From contig JBEIGJ010000029.1 of NCBI GenBank assembly GCA_040381935.1, positions 1-18,899 on the forward strand: 18,899 nucleotides of DNA, in the 5' to 3' direction. A model generated the notes under the pieces. That model had not been told where the DNA came from. It saw only the letters and a program-made list of their open reading frames with translations, and ran no database searches. Shown piece after piece: positions 7,300 through 14,786 of the stretch. The first letter of the stretch is position 1; each line of letters starts with the position of its first letter. Both the position numbers and the translations under genes were made by a program. This DNA comes from Casp-actino8 sp040381935 (lineage in GTDB: Bacteria; Actinomycetota; Acidimicrobiia; Acidimicrobiales; Ilumatobacteraceae).

Positions 7300-8568
7300 A
7301 TGCGTTGTTCGGTGATTGCCGTTGGGACGGAGCTCTTGCTCGGTCAAATAACTGACACGAATTCATCGTGGATGGGCAGTCAGTTGGCAGCGCACGGTAT
7401 TGACTCGCACCTTCAGGTCAAAGTTGGCGATAATCAAGAGCGCGTTGTTGCTGTCCTGCGGTATGTACTCGATCACTCTGATGCGGTCATCATGTGCGGT
7501 GGGCTCGGCCCAACGCACGATGATCTGACCCGTGAGGCCATTGCCGAAGTAATGGGTTCGGAATTACGACTCGACGACCAGGTGGCTGCAACTATTCGCC
7601 ACATGTTTGCAGCACGTCAGCGACGAATGCCCGAGAACAACTTGCGACAAGCCATGGTCCCCGTCGGAGCAGAGGTCATCGCCCAAACTCGAGGAACAGC
7701 TCCGGGCCTGATCTGTCCGATCGGCGACAAGGTGGTTTACGCAGTTCCGGGAGTGCCCCATGAAATGCAAGAGATGATGGAGCGAGCAATCCTTCCCGAC
7801 CTGCACCGCCGGAGCGGGTTCAACGATGTCATTGTGAGTCGTTTGATTCGCACCTGGGGTGAAAGCGAAAGCGGTTTGAACGAGCGACTCGCTCCGTTGA
7901 TTGCCGAATTGGAAGAAGTCTCCAACCCGACGTTGGCTTTTTTGGCCAGCGGGTGGGAGGGACTCAAGGTTCGACTGACGGCCAAGGGTCCAAATCCGGC
8001 TCAGGTCGCAACTGTTCTCGACGAATGGCAGCACAAGGTTCTTGACATCGTCGGTGATGTCGTGTTCGGTTTCGATTCCGACACCATGGAGTCGGTGGTT
8101 CTGCAGTTGCTTGGTGAGCGTGGACTCAGGCTTGGTTTGGCTGAATCGGTCACGGGTGGATTGGTGGCCGGACGATTGACGTCAGTTCCCGGTGCCAGCA
8201 CTGTTTTTCATGGTTCGGTGGTCTCGTATGCGAGTGACGTGAAATTCAACGTGCTGGACGTCCCTCGAGGGCCAGTCGTCAGTGAAGTGGCCGCCGCAGC
8301 AATGGCGGATGGGGCGCGTCGGGTCTTGGATGTCGACGTGGCGCTCTCCCTGACTGGAGTGGCCGGTCCGACCGAACAAGATGGTCAGCCGGTGGGGACG
8401 TTGTGTCTGGGGGTGGCTGCGAGCGGTCGTCCGACTGTGGTGACCACCTTGCGCCTGCCTGGTCAGCGCGATCAGATGCGTCAGATATCGGTGATTTCGG
8501 GCCTCGATTATCTCCGACGCCAGATCTTGGACTGGGACCTTGTATCTGACAAACCTGCTCGCCAGTAG
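7300..8568 (+). CDS. cinA: CinA family protein (competence/damage-inducible; NMN deamidase type)
   Basis: This is a 422-residue two-domain CinA protein. The N-terminal half (about 1-170) is a MoaB/MogA-like fold associated in this family with nucleotide pyrophosphatase activity, seen in VGTELLLGQITDTNS, GGLGPTHDD and PGVPHEM. The C-terminal half (about 260-415) is the PncC-type nicotinamide mononucleotide deamidase domain, with LAESVTGG (candidate catalytic Ser283), SYASDVKFNVL and LTGVAGPTEQDG. It would recycle NMN to nicotinate mononucleotide in NAD salvage. The ATG has a good ribosome site (AGGAG, 7285-7289) that overlaps the pgsA stop, so the two are probably one operon. In many bacteria cinA precedes recA; here a tRNA and carD follow instead. 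Confidence 0.94.
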   Translation: MRCSVIAVGTELLLGQITDTNSSWMGSQLAAHGIDSHLQVKVGDNQERVVAVLRYVLDHSDAVIMCGGLGPTHDDLTREAIAEVMGSELRLDDQVAATIRHMFAARQRRMPENNLRQAMVPVGAEVIAQTRGTAPGLICPIGDKVVYAVPGVPHEMQEMMERAILPDLHRRSGFNDVIVSRLIRTWGESESGLNERLAPLIAELEEVSNPTLAFLASGWEGLKVRLTAKGPNPAQVATVLDEWQHKVLDIVGDVVFGFDSDTMESVVLQLLGERGLRLGLAESVTGGLVAGRLTSVPGASTVFHGSVVSYASDVKFNVLDVPRGPVVSEVAAAAMADGARRVLDVDVALSLTGVAGPTEQDGQPVGTLCLGVAASGRPTVVTTLRLPGQRDQMRQISVISGLDYLRRQILDWDLVSDKPARQ

Positions 8569-8581
8569 CCTGACGGGGCTT

Positions 8582-8655
8582 GCCCTCGTAGCTCAGCTGG
8601 ATAGAGCAACGGCCTTCTAATCCGTAGCGCGCACGTTCGAATCGTGCCGAGGGCG
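8582..8655 (+). tRNA. tRNA-Arg (anticodon TCT)
   Basis: A cloverleaf can be drawn by hand. The acceptor GCCCTCG pairs with CGAGGGC (8582-8588 with 8648-8654), the D-stem is GCTC/GAGC, and the T-stem is GCACG/CGTGC around TTCGAAT. The anticodon is TCT at 8616-8618, preceded by T and followed by A, and reads AGA/AGG arginine codons. The last pair of the anticodon stem (positions 31-39, C and T) is mismatched; the other four pairs are good. The discriminator is G, and CCA is not encoded (CCC follows), so CCA would be added by nucleotidyltransferase. It lies 13 bases after the cinA stop and may be co-transcribed or use a promoter within the end of cinA. Confidence 0.93.
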
Positions 8656-8677
8656 CCCGAATTCCGGGGCTTTCCCC

Positions 8678-8683
8678 TACACT
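8678..8683 (+). promoter_or_regulatory. Candidate -10 element for carD
   Basis: TACACT fits the actinobacterial TANNNT -10 pattern and would give a transcript start about 30 bases before the carD ATG. No recognisable -35 hexamer lies at the proper distance upstream, so this is a weak suggestion. Confidence 0.25.
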
Positions 8684-8721
8684 TGAGCGACCGTTGCGAG
8701 CATTTTTGGTACGGCTGATGG

Positions 8722-9480
8722 ATGAGTGAGGTCCGAGTGAAGTTCAAGAAGGGTGACACCGTTATCTATCCGCAGCACGGGGCCTGCAAAGTCGAGGCCA
8801 TCCGCAAAGAGGATCCGCTCAATGTTGGAAAGGCCCAGGATTATTTGGTGTTGCGAACGGTGATCGGCGATATGACTCTGCGCGTTCCTATGGCCAAAGT
8901 CGATGAAGTAGGCGTTCGCCCACCGGTTTCTCCTGATGAACTTGAAGACCTTGTTGCGGTCTTGGCCAAGGCTGACCCGCGGGTGCCGGCTAACTGGAGC
9001 CGTCGTTTCAAGAACCATCAGGAAAAGTTGAAGAGTGGCGATGTGTATCAGGTTGCTGAAGTGGTTCGGAACCTGGCATCACGTAACCGTGACGCGTCGC
9101 TCTCGGCCGCTGAGCGAACGATGTACGAACGAGCGCGAGTCAACCTCATTTCGGAAATCGCCCCCGCTTTGAAAGTGACGACGGAAGATGCAGAGCGATA
9201 CCTCGATGATGCTTTGGCGCGCGGAGTGCTCAAGCCGGTGAAGGCGGCCAAACCAGTGAAGGCGGTTGCGCCAAAAGTTGTGGCTGAGGCCGATGAGGAC
9301 CTAGCACCGACGAAGAAAGCAGCAGCCGTTGCGCCCGCCAAGGTCGCCGCCAAAAAGCCGAGTGAGGCAGTCGCTCAGGGCGTTGCTAAGGCGCCAAGCA
9401 AGGAAGTGGCTAAGGCAGCTGCTAAGTCTCCTGCCAAGCCAGTTGCCAAGCCAGTTGCCAAGACACCGGCAAAGAAGTAG
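8722..9480 (+). CDS. carD: CarD/CdnL-type RNA polymerase-binding regulator with Lys/Ala/Pro-rich tail
   Basis: CarD/CdnL proteins bind the RNA polymerase beta subunit and stabilise open promoter complexes, notably at rRNA promoters. Residues up to about 60 form the RNA-polymerase-interacting Tudor-like domain (KKGDTVIYPQHGACKVEAI, then DMTLRVPMAK). The helical DNA-binding domain follows, with NWSRRFKNHQEKLKSGD and VAEVVRNLASR matching mycobacterial CarD. The protein is 252 residues, against about 160 for mycobacterial CarD. The extra part (171-252) has 19 Lys and 26 Ala in 82 residues, with repeated KPVAK/PAKK motifs like histone H1 or mycobacterial HupB tails. The start may instead be GTG at 8737, which has a GAGG ribosome-site-like sequence just upstream and matches the mycobacterial N-terminus better. 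It is monocistronic by position. Confidence 0.93.
   Translation: MSEVRVKFKKGDTVIYPQHGACKVEAIRKEDPLNVGKAQDYLVLRTVIGDMTLRVPMAKVDEVGVRPPVSPDELEDLVAVLAKADPRVPANWSRRFKNHQEKLKSGDVYQVAEVVRNLASRNRDASLSAAERTMYERARVNLISEIAPALKVTTEDAERYLDDALARGVLKPVKAAKPVKAVAPKVVAEADEDLAPTKKAAAVAPAKVAAKKPSEAVAQGVAKAPSKEVAKAAAKSPAKPVAKPVAKTPAKK
9433..9456 (+). repeat. Tandem 12-bp repeat in carD tail
   Basis: GCCAAGCCAGTT occurs twice in tandem (9433-9444 and 9445-9456), followed by a partial third copy. It encodes the AKPV-AKPV repeat of the basic tail and keeps the frame, so the tail could lengthen or shrink by slippage. Confidence 0.85.
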
Positions 9481-9539
9481 GGAGCTCTACGATTAGCCCG
9501 CCTCAAATTTGGGCGCGTCGACTTGGGTAGGGTGCGTCC

Positions 9540-10928
9540 ATGATGAAGCGTGCAGTGGTATCTCGTCAGGAGTTGTCATCATTGATCGCCGACGGTGAAA
9601 TTGACACCGTTGTTATGGCCTTCGTCGATCGCTACGGACGTCTTGTGGGTAAGCGAGCCGCCGGGCAATTCTTCATTGATCATGTTGCCGAGCATGGAAC
9701 CGAAAATTGCGATTATCTGCTGACTTGTGATCTAGAAAACCAGCCGACCACCGGTTTTCAATTCGCCAATTTCGACAAGGGGTACGGCGACATGGTGGCC
9801 CGTGCCGATTGGGATTCGGTGCGGATTCTGCCCTGGGTGGCCAAGACGGCATTAGTGATGTGCGACCTTTTCGATACCCAAACGGGGGACTTGATCGATG
9901 TCGCACCGCGAACAATCCTGCGTGACCAAGTCAACCGAGCAGCTGCCCTGGGCTACGTGCCAATGATCGGCAGTGAAATTGAGTTCTTCATGTATCGCGA
10001 AAGTTTCGAGACTGCACGTCGCAATGGTTACCGAGATTTGCAGACCCACTCAGACTGGGCTCAGGACTACAACATCTTGCAGACCACCCGCGATGAATAT
10101 GTCATCGGTGATATCCGCAGGAGTCTGATCCAAGCTGGTATCCCGGTGGAGTTTTCCAAGGGTGAGGCCGGAGCAGGACAACATGAAATCAACCTGTCGT
10201 ACGCTCCGGCTTTGGAAATGGCCGACCGCAACCACATCTACAAAAACGCCACCAAAGAGATTGCCGCTTTGCACGGACGTTCGGTGACCTTCATGGCCAA
10301 GCCATCGATGGCCGATGTCGGTTCATCGTGCCATGTCCACATCAGTCTTTGGTCGCCGGATGGTCGAACATCACTTTTCGCTGATGACGGTCACGCCAGT
10401 ACTGATGGCCATGGAACAAGTCCCACCTTCCGACATTTTGTTGCCGGTCTAGTGGCCACTGCCAGAGAGTTCTCTTTGTTGTGGGCGCCGACCGTCAATA
10501 GTTATCGGCGTTTTCAACCTGATTCGTGGGCACCGACCGGAATCGGTTGGGGAGTGGACAATCGCACCTTGGGATTTCGCCAAGTGGGTCACGGTTCATC
10601 GGTGCGGGTCGAAAATCGGATCCCAGGGGCTGATGCCAATAGCTATCTGGCTTTTGCGGGCATGGTCGCCGGTGGACTGCATGGCATCAAAAATCGACTC
10701 GAGTTAGGGCCAGCCTTTACTGGCAACGGATACACCGATGCTGATATCCCGCGTATTCCATGGAATCTTCCTGATGCGATCGAGTTGTGGCGCCAGAGCA
10801 CCATTGCCCGGGAGTGTTTTGGAGACGCGGTCCATCATTGGATTTTGCGGTCAGCGGAGTCCGAGTGGGAGGCTTTCAATCGCCACGTCTCGGACTGGGA
10901 ATTGACGCGTTATTTCGAACGAATCTGA
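9540..10928 (+). CDS. Class-I glutamine-synthetase-like gamma-glutamyl ligase
   Basis: This 462-residue ligase of the glutamine synthetase I superfamily would join the gamma-carboxyl of glutamate to ammonia or an amine using ATP. Active-site positions are present: Glu146 and Glu148 (GSEIEFF), Glu209 and Glu216 (GEAGAGQHEI), His265 (GSSCHVHISLW), and Glu358/Arg360 (RVENRIPGADAN). The adenylylation-loop tyrosine motif NLYDLP of housekeeping GlnA is absent, and the sequence resembles the GlnA3/GlnA4/GlnT/PuuA group, whose members glutamylate polyamines, ethanolamine or other amines. The substrate is therefore probably an amine, though this is inference. A second ATG directly follows the first. 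The gene is followed after 41 bases by a short-chain dehydrogenase, probably in the same transcript. Confidence 0.88.
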   Translation: MMKRAVVSRQELSSLIADGEIDTVVMAFVDRYGRLVGKRAAGQFFIDHVAEHGTENCDYLLTCDLENQPTTGFQFANFDKGYGDMVARADWDSVRILPWVAKTALVMCDLFDTQTGDLIDVAPRTILRDQVNRAAALGYVPMIGSEIEFFMYRESFETARRNGYRDLQTHSDWAQDYNILQTTRDEYVIGDIRRSLIQAGIPVEFSKGEAGAGQHEINLSYAPALEMADRNHIYKNATKEIAALHGRSVTFMAKPSMADVGSSCHVHISLWSPDGRTSLFADDGHASTDGHGTSPTFRHFVAGLVATAREFSLLWAPTVNSYRRFQPDSWAPTGIGWGVDNRTLGFRQVGHGSSVRVENRIPGADANSYLAFAGMVAGGLHGIKNRLELGPAFTGNGYTDADIPRIPWNLPDAIELWRQSTIARECFGDAVHHWILRSAESEWEAFNRHVSDWELTRYFERI

Positions 10929-10956
10929 ACGAGTTCACTCCGGCGTACTCGCAGTG

Positions 10957-10964
10957 GGAAGAGG
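10957..10964 (+). promoter_or_regulatory. Ribosome binding site fixing the TTG start of the SDR gene
   Basis: GGAAGAGG lies five bases before TTG at 10970. This purine-rich site decides the start, since the frame stays open back into the ligase gene and no ATG lies near the conserved N-terminus. Confidence 0.6.
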
Positions 10965-10969
10965 AAAAA

Positions 10970-11776
10970 TTGACCACCTACGCTACGCACGATGAAATCT
11001 TGGGTTCTGGACGCCTGCGGGGAAAAGTTGCTCTCATCACCGGAGCCGCCGCCGGTCTAGGACGTGTTGGCGCCGAACTTTTCGCGCGAGAAGGGGCATC
11101 GGTCGTCATCGCCGACGTCATCGACGGCGATGAGATCGTGGATGCGATTCACGCGCTGGGGGGTGAAGCATCTTTTGTCCGGTGCGATGTGAGCGATGAG
11201 TCCTCAGTCGAAGCAGCGGTGGCTTTTGCAACCGAAAACTATGGTGCGCTGCACATTTTGTACAACAACGCTGGCGTGATGTTGAGTGACGATGATGGTC
11301 CAGTGAATACGCCAACGGAGGTGTACCGCAAAACGATGGACATCAACGTTCTCGGGTCACTTCTCGGTTGTCGCTACGCCATTCCGGCCATGCTGGCATC
11401 GGGCGGCGGTTCGATTGTCAATGTTGCCAGTTTCGTTGCCCACATGGGTGCAGCCACTCCGCAAATCGCCTACACGGCCTCAAAGGGTGCCGTCTTGGCA
11501 ATGACGCGAGAGATCGCAGTCATTTATGCCCGCCAAGGTATTCGCGCTAATGCACTGTGTCCTGGCCCGATCATGACGCCCCTTTTGGCCAAATTCCTCA
11601 GTGATGACGAGCGACGAAATCGGCGCCTTGCCCATATCCCGATGGGACGGTTCGGTAGAGCCGAGGAGATTGCTCAGGGGGCGCTTTTTCTCGCCTCTGA
11701 TGAGAGCAGTTGGATGACCGGACAATCCCTGATCATCGATGGTGGTATTACTGCTGCCTACGTCACACCCGAGTGA
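10970..11776 (+). CDS. Short-chain dehydrogenase/reductase (classical SDR)
   Basis: This NAD(P)-dependent oxidoreductase has 268 residues from the TTG start. The cofactor motif TGAAAGLG lies at 24-31, the stabilising YNNAG motif follows, and the catalytic residues are Ser154 (NVASF), Tyr168 and Lys172 (YTASK). The C-terminus has the usual GRFGRAEEIAQGALFLASDESSWMTG-type segment, with ITAAYV at the end. Asp after the second beta strand (VVIADVIDGDE) suggests NAD preference. The open frame continues upstream to 10787 inside the ligase gene, but that part is only the out-of-frame shadow of the ligase. Substrate is unknown. Its tight spacing after the glutamine-synthetase-like ligase suggests a shared pathway. 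Confidence 0.9.
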   Translation: MTTYATHDEILGSGRLRGKVALITGAAAGLGRVGAELFAREGASVVIADVIDGDEIVDAIHALGGEASFVRCDVSDESSVEAAVAFATENYGALHILYNNAGVMLSDDDGPVNTPTEVYRKTMDINVLGSLLGCRYAIPAMLASGGGSIVNVASFVAHMGAATPQIAYTASKGAVLAMTREIAVIYARQGIRANALCPGPIMTPLLAKFLSDDERRNRRLAHIPMGRFGRAEEIAQGALFLASDESSWMTGQSLIIDGGITAAYVTPE

Positions 11777-11803
11777 GCGCTCGAGAAAGTGGATGACTTC
11801 GAC

Positions 11804-12499
11804 TCAACTCAAGATGACAGTGCCGAGTGCCGTGAGAATCTCGGCCGCTAGACCGGCGCGGTCGGCGTAATTGAGAGAAATTTTCGACTCGTCATCGCCC
11901 AGCATGGCTTGGTCACTGACAGCCGATAAGACGAGATCGATGGAACGAGGTTGGGGATGGAAGAGATCGAGGGCCAAAAGGGTCCCCCCGACCGGGATGG
12001 CTTCCGACGGATGAGCGGTGCGGCCCCAGTCGATGAAAAAAGGAAGAACCCCGCCGAGAGGTATGTCAGCAGACGTCGACTCTCCATCGCCGTAGGCGAG
12101 GGGCGGCGAGGTCAATGTCCATTCCAAAACCACGCCATCGGGGCGACGACGAGACATCGAATGGATATCGCCGGGATCAAAGCCCACGGCTCTGGCCGCC
12201 GCAACCACTTCTGACAGGGGTCGTTGTGGTGCTGCACACCAAGCCACCAATCGGGCGACTTCCAGTTCGTCGATCCCGAAAGGCCGCGGGCCATCGGGGT
12301 CGGGTTGAGCAGGATCGGGGCCAATGACCTCCAGGTAGGTGCGTCCCCCCAGTCCTAGTAGAGCATTGAATGTTCCCCATCCCAGATGGGCTCCACCCGG
12401 TGTCGGAGCAACCCCAAATTGCTTTTCGATGTCGGCAACAGTGGTCTGCAGATCCGGAGTGGCGTAAACCAAATGGTCTATATGAAGGTTTTTGCTCAT
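11804..12499 (-). CDS. Glyoxalase-like (VOC superfamily) domain protein
   Basis: This is a 231-residue cytoplasmic protein resembling the glyoxalase-like Pfam family PF13468. The N-terminus IDHLVYATPDL supplies a typical metal-ligand histidine (His9). It is followed by FGVAPTPGGAHLGWGTFN and the characteristic YLEVIGPDP. A second module from about residue 140 (LPFFIDWGRTAHPSE) repeats the family pattern. VOC proteins include metal-dependent isomerases, dioxygenases and lyases, and also binding proteins, so no reaction can be assigned. The ATG start has GAGAG just upstream. It is divergent from the hydroxyisobutyrate-dehydrogenase-like gene, with only 32 bases between start codons, and its 3' end converges on the SDR gene with a 27-base gap. 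Confidence 0.8.
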   Translation of the reverse strand: MSKNLHIDHLVYATPDLQTTVADIEKQFGVAPTPGGAHLGWGTFNALLGLGGRTYLEVIGPDPAQPDPDGPRPFGIDELEVARLVAWCAAPQRPLSEVVAAARAVGFDPGDIHSMSRRRPDGVVLEWTLTSPPLAYGDGESTSADIPLGGVLPFFIDWGRTAHPSEAIPVGGTLLALDLFHPQPRSIDLVLSAVSDQAMLGDDESKISLNYADRAGLAAEILTALGTVILS

Positions 12500-12504
12500 G
12501 GTGT

Positions 12505-12513
12505 CTCTCAGAG
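12505..12513. promoter_or_regulatory. Short dyad in the divergent gap
   Basis: CTCTCAGAG is a perfect 4+1+4 palindrome in the 32-base gap between the two divergent starts. It overlaps the ribosome site of the minus-strand gene. It could be an operator but is short enough to occur by chance. Confidence 0.15.
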
Positions 12514-12531
12514 CCTGCCAAACTCAGGGTC

Positions 12532-13455
12532 ATGTCTGAAACTCCACAGGATGCCACCGGTCCAATTCCCATTTTTGGTTCGGGACCAAAAGTTGCCTTT
12601 ATTGGTCTGGGGGTGATGGGTGGGCCGATGGCTGGTCACCTGGCCCGAGCTGATTATCGAGTCACGGTGTACAACCGCACTGCGACCAAGGCCCTGGCTT
12701 GGGTGGCGGTCAATCAGGGTATGGCGGCTCCAACCCCAGCTGAGGCCGCTGAAGAGGCGGATTTCGTCATGGTTTGTGTGGGGAATGACGACGATGTGCG
12801 CGATGTGGTGCTCGGTCCATCTGGAGTTCTGACCTCGATGGCACCGGGCTCGGTACTCATCGACCACACGACCGCCTCGGCCACGTTGGCTCGAGAACTG
12901 GCCGAGGCCTGTCGGGAACGCTCGGTGGGCTTCGTCGATGCCCCAGTCTCTGGTGGTCAGGCGGGCGCCGTCAATGGCACCTTGACCATCATGTGCGGCT
13001 GCGATGATGCCGATGTTTTTCGAGCAGCAAAAAATGTCCTGGCTCCCTATGCCCGGGCGTGTGAACGAATGGGGCCCGCTGGATCTGGGCAGTTGACCAA
13101 GATGGTGAATCAGATTTGTATTGCCGGGGTCGTTCAGGGATTGGCTGAGGGCATCAACTTTGCCCAGAAAGCGGGTTTGGATGTTGATGCTCTCGTCGAA
13201 GTCATCGGCAAAGGAGCGGCGGCAAGTTGGCAGATGGACAATCGAGCACGTTCGATGGGCCGCGGTGAATTCGATTTCGGTTTCGCGGTGGAATGGATGC
13301 GTAAGGATCTCGGTATTTGTCTAGACGAAGCAGACCGCAATGGGGCCCGTTTACCTCTCACGGCATTGGTTGATCAGTTCTATGCCCAGGTCATGGCGCG
13401 GGGTGGCCGACGGTGGGATACCAGCAGTCTGATCCACTTGCTCCAAAATGACTGA
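12532..13455 (+). CDS. 3-hydroxyisobutyrate dehydrogenase family NAD(P)-dependent oxidoreductase
   Basis: This is a 307-residue beta-hydroxyacid dehydrogenase, a family that includes 3-hydroxyisobutyrate dehydrogenase, tartronate semialdehyde reductase and glyoxylate/succinic semialdehyde reductases. The Rossmann motif FIGLGVMGGPMAGHL lies near residue 23, the substrate-binding motif DAPVSGGQAGAVNGTL follows, and the catalytic Lys190 lies in GSGQLTKMVNQI. The C-terminal helical domain ends with RKDLGICLDEA and DTSSLIHLL. ATG at 12532 is chosen because the open frame upstream overlaps the divergent gene and lacks family similarity; only a weak AGGG precedes it. The exact substrate cannot be read from sequence. 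Candidate roles are valine-type or C3/C4 hydroxyacid catabolism. Confidence 0.9.
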   Translation: MSETPQDATGPIPIFGSGPKVAFIGLGVMGGPMAGHLARADYRVTVYNRTATKALAWVAVNQGMAAPTPAEAAEEADFVMVCVGNDDDVRDVVLGPSGVLTSMAPGSVLIDHTTASATLARELAEACRERSVGFVDAPVSGGQAGAVNGTLTIMCGCDDADVFRAAKNVLAPYARACERMGPAGSGQLTKMVNQICIAGVVQGLAEGINFAQKAGLDVDALVEVIGKGAAASWQMDNRARSMGRGEFDFGFAVEWMRKDLGICLDEADRNGARLPLTALVDQFYAQVMARGGRRWDTSSLIHLLQND

Positions 13456-13561
13456 GTTCGTCAGCCGAAGAGTCGGTGAGCCATCTCTTCCTTCTAGTGT
13501 GGGGGAACCGAGCAGGCAAGGTCGGAGATGAACTGGGATCACGAAGGGGGATGACTGGCAC

Positions 13562-14773
13562 ATGACGATTCGCGACAAACTCATCGACCAGGCTCGAGTG
13601 ACGATTGCCCATAACCGAGCCGGCACAACCCATCTCACCGAGTCGGTGACTTCTATTCCGGCCACACACTATTTCGATCCAGAGCGCTGGCAACGAGAAG
13701 TTGATCTGATCTTCAAGCGGGTGCCGCTCCTCATCGCGACATCAGCGGAGATTCGTGATCCGCATGCCTATAAGGCCATCGAAGTGGTGGGCGTGCCCAT
13801 TCTTTTGGTACGCGATGGCCACGGTGTATTGCGCGCCTTCGTCAATATGTGTAGCCATCGTGGTGCCATGCTCGTGGATGAGGGAGTTGGTTCGGCTCGG
13901 CGTTTTGCTTGTCCCTATCACAATTGGACATATGATCCAGCCGGAAGCTTGGTCGGGGTTTTCAAACAAGATGATTTCGGGCCCCTCAACGCGGACTGTC
14001 TGGGCCTCACGTCACTTCCGGTTGCTGAACGCGCCGGTCTCATTTGGGTGATCTTGTCGCCGACATCGACCCTCGACTTCGATACCTTTTTTGCTGGCTA
14101 CGACGAGATGATGGAACTGTGTGGCTTCGCCGAGATGCACCATTACGGATCACGTCGTTTGGCAGGACCGAACTGGAAAGTGTCCTTCGATGGATATGTC
14201 GATTTCTACCATCTGCCGATTTTGCATAAGGACACCTTTGGTCCACAGATGTCGCCTGACGCCCTTTTCCATCGCGTCGGTCCGCATCAGCGAGTCACTG
14301 GACCGCGGGGTTCGTGGGCGAAATTGGAAAAACGGGCGGTGGAGGATTGGCCCGACTGGGCTTTGGTCAGTGGCGTGTGGAGTGTTTTCCCGCACGCGTC
14401 GATTGCTGGATTCGATGTGGTGGGGCACAAGATGTATCAAGTTGCTCGCATCTTCCCGGGCGATACAGCTGATGAGTCGGTGACGTATCTCGACTTCATC
14501 TCGACGGCCCCTCCAACTCCGGAGAACATCGCCACCATCGAGCAGCAAATCTCCTTCTTGGAAAAGGTGGTCCGCGATGAGGATTATGCCACCGGATTGA
14601 AGATTCAGCGCACGGTGAAAACCGGTGCAAAGAAAGAATTTTTCTTCGGGCGCAATGAAGGTGGCGCTCAATACGTGCATGGATGGTTGGACGTGTTGCT
14701 AGAAACTGCCGACGCTGATTTGAACGATGTTTTTCGAAAAGGTGTTGAAGCGGGACGGTTGGTGAACCCCTGA
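13562..14773 (+). CDS. Rieske non-heme iron oxygenase, alpha-type subunit
   Basis: This is a 403-residue oxygenase component of the aromatic-ring-hydroxylating dioxygenase family. The Rieske [2Fe-2S] ligands are Cys97-x-His99 and Cys117-x2-His120 (CSHRG, CPYHNW). The catalytic domain has the mononuclear iron ligands His217 and His222 with the bridging Asp214 (DFYHLPILH); Asp341, in the VRDEDYATG segment, is the likely third ligand. The pair FFFGRNEGGAQYVHGWLD near the end matches the family. No beta subunit, ferredoxin or reductase gene is within the window, so the electron donor must be encoded elsewhere. The ATG has GAAGGGGG at 13543-13550. The LLM-class gene follows after 13 bases, so the two are probably co-transcribed. 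The substrate is unknown; single-type subunits of this length include monooxygenases of non-aromatic substrates. Confidence 0.92.
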   Translation: MTIRDKLIDQARVTIAHNRAGTTHLTESVTSIPATHYFDPERWQREVDLIFKRVPLLIATSAEIRDPHAYKAIEVVGVPILLVRDGHGVLRAFVNMCSHRGAMLVDEGVGSARRFACPYHNWTYDPAGSLVGVFKQDDFGPLNADCLGLTSLPVAERAGLIWVILSPTSTLDFDTFFAGYDEMMELCGFAEMHHYGSRRLAGPNWKVSFDGYVDFYHLPILHKDTFGPQMSPDALFHRVGPHQRVTGPRGSWAKLEKRAVEDWPDWALVSGVWSVFPHASIAGFDVVGHKMYQVARIFPGDTADESVTYLDFISTAPPTPENIATIEQQISFLEKVVRDEDYATGLKIQRTVKTGAKKEFFFGRNEGGAQYVHGWLDVLLETADADLNDVFRKGVEAGRLVNP

Positions 14774-14786
14774 TGGGCGATTATCC

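Noticed and set aside
8666..8677. GGGG-CTTT-CCCC hairpin after the tRNA as a terminator
   Set aside because: Only four pairs and no T-run follows; too weak to call a rho-independent terminator.
9496..9514. GCCC/GGGC inverted repeat before the ligase gene
   Set aside because: Short stem with a long loop and no T-run; compatible with chance in moderate-GC DNA.
10787..10969. N-terminal extension of the short-chain dehydrogenase into the ligase gene
   Set aside because: The extension is the out-of-frame shadow of conserved ligase sequence; TTG at 10970 has a good ribosome site and gives a normal SDR length.
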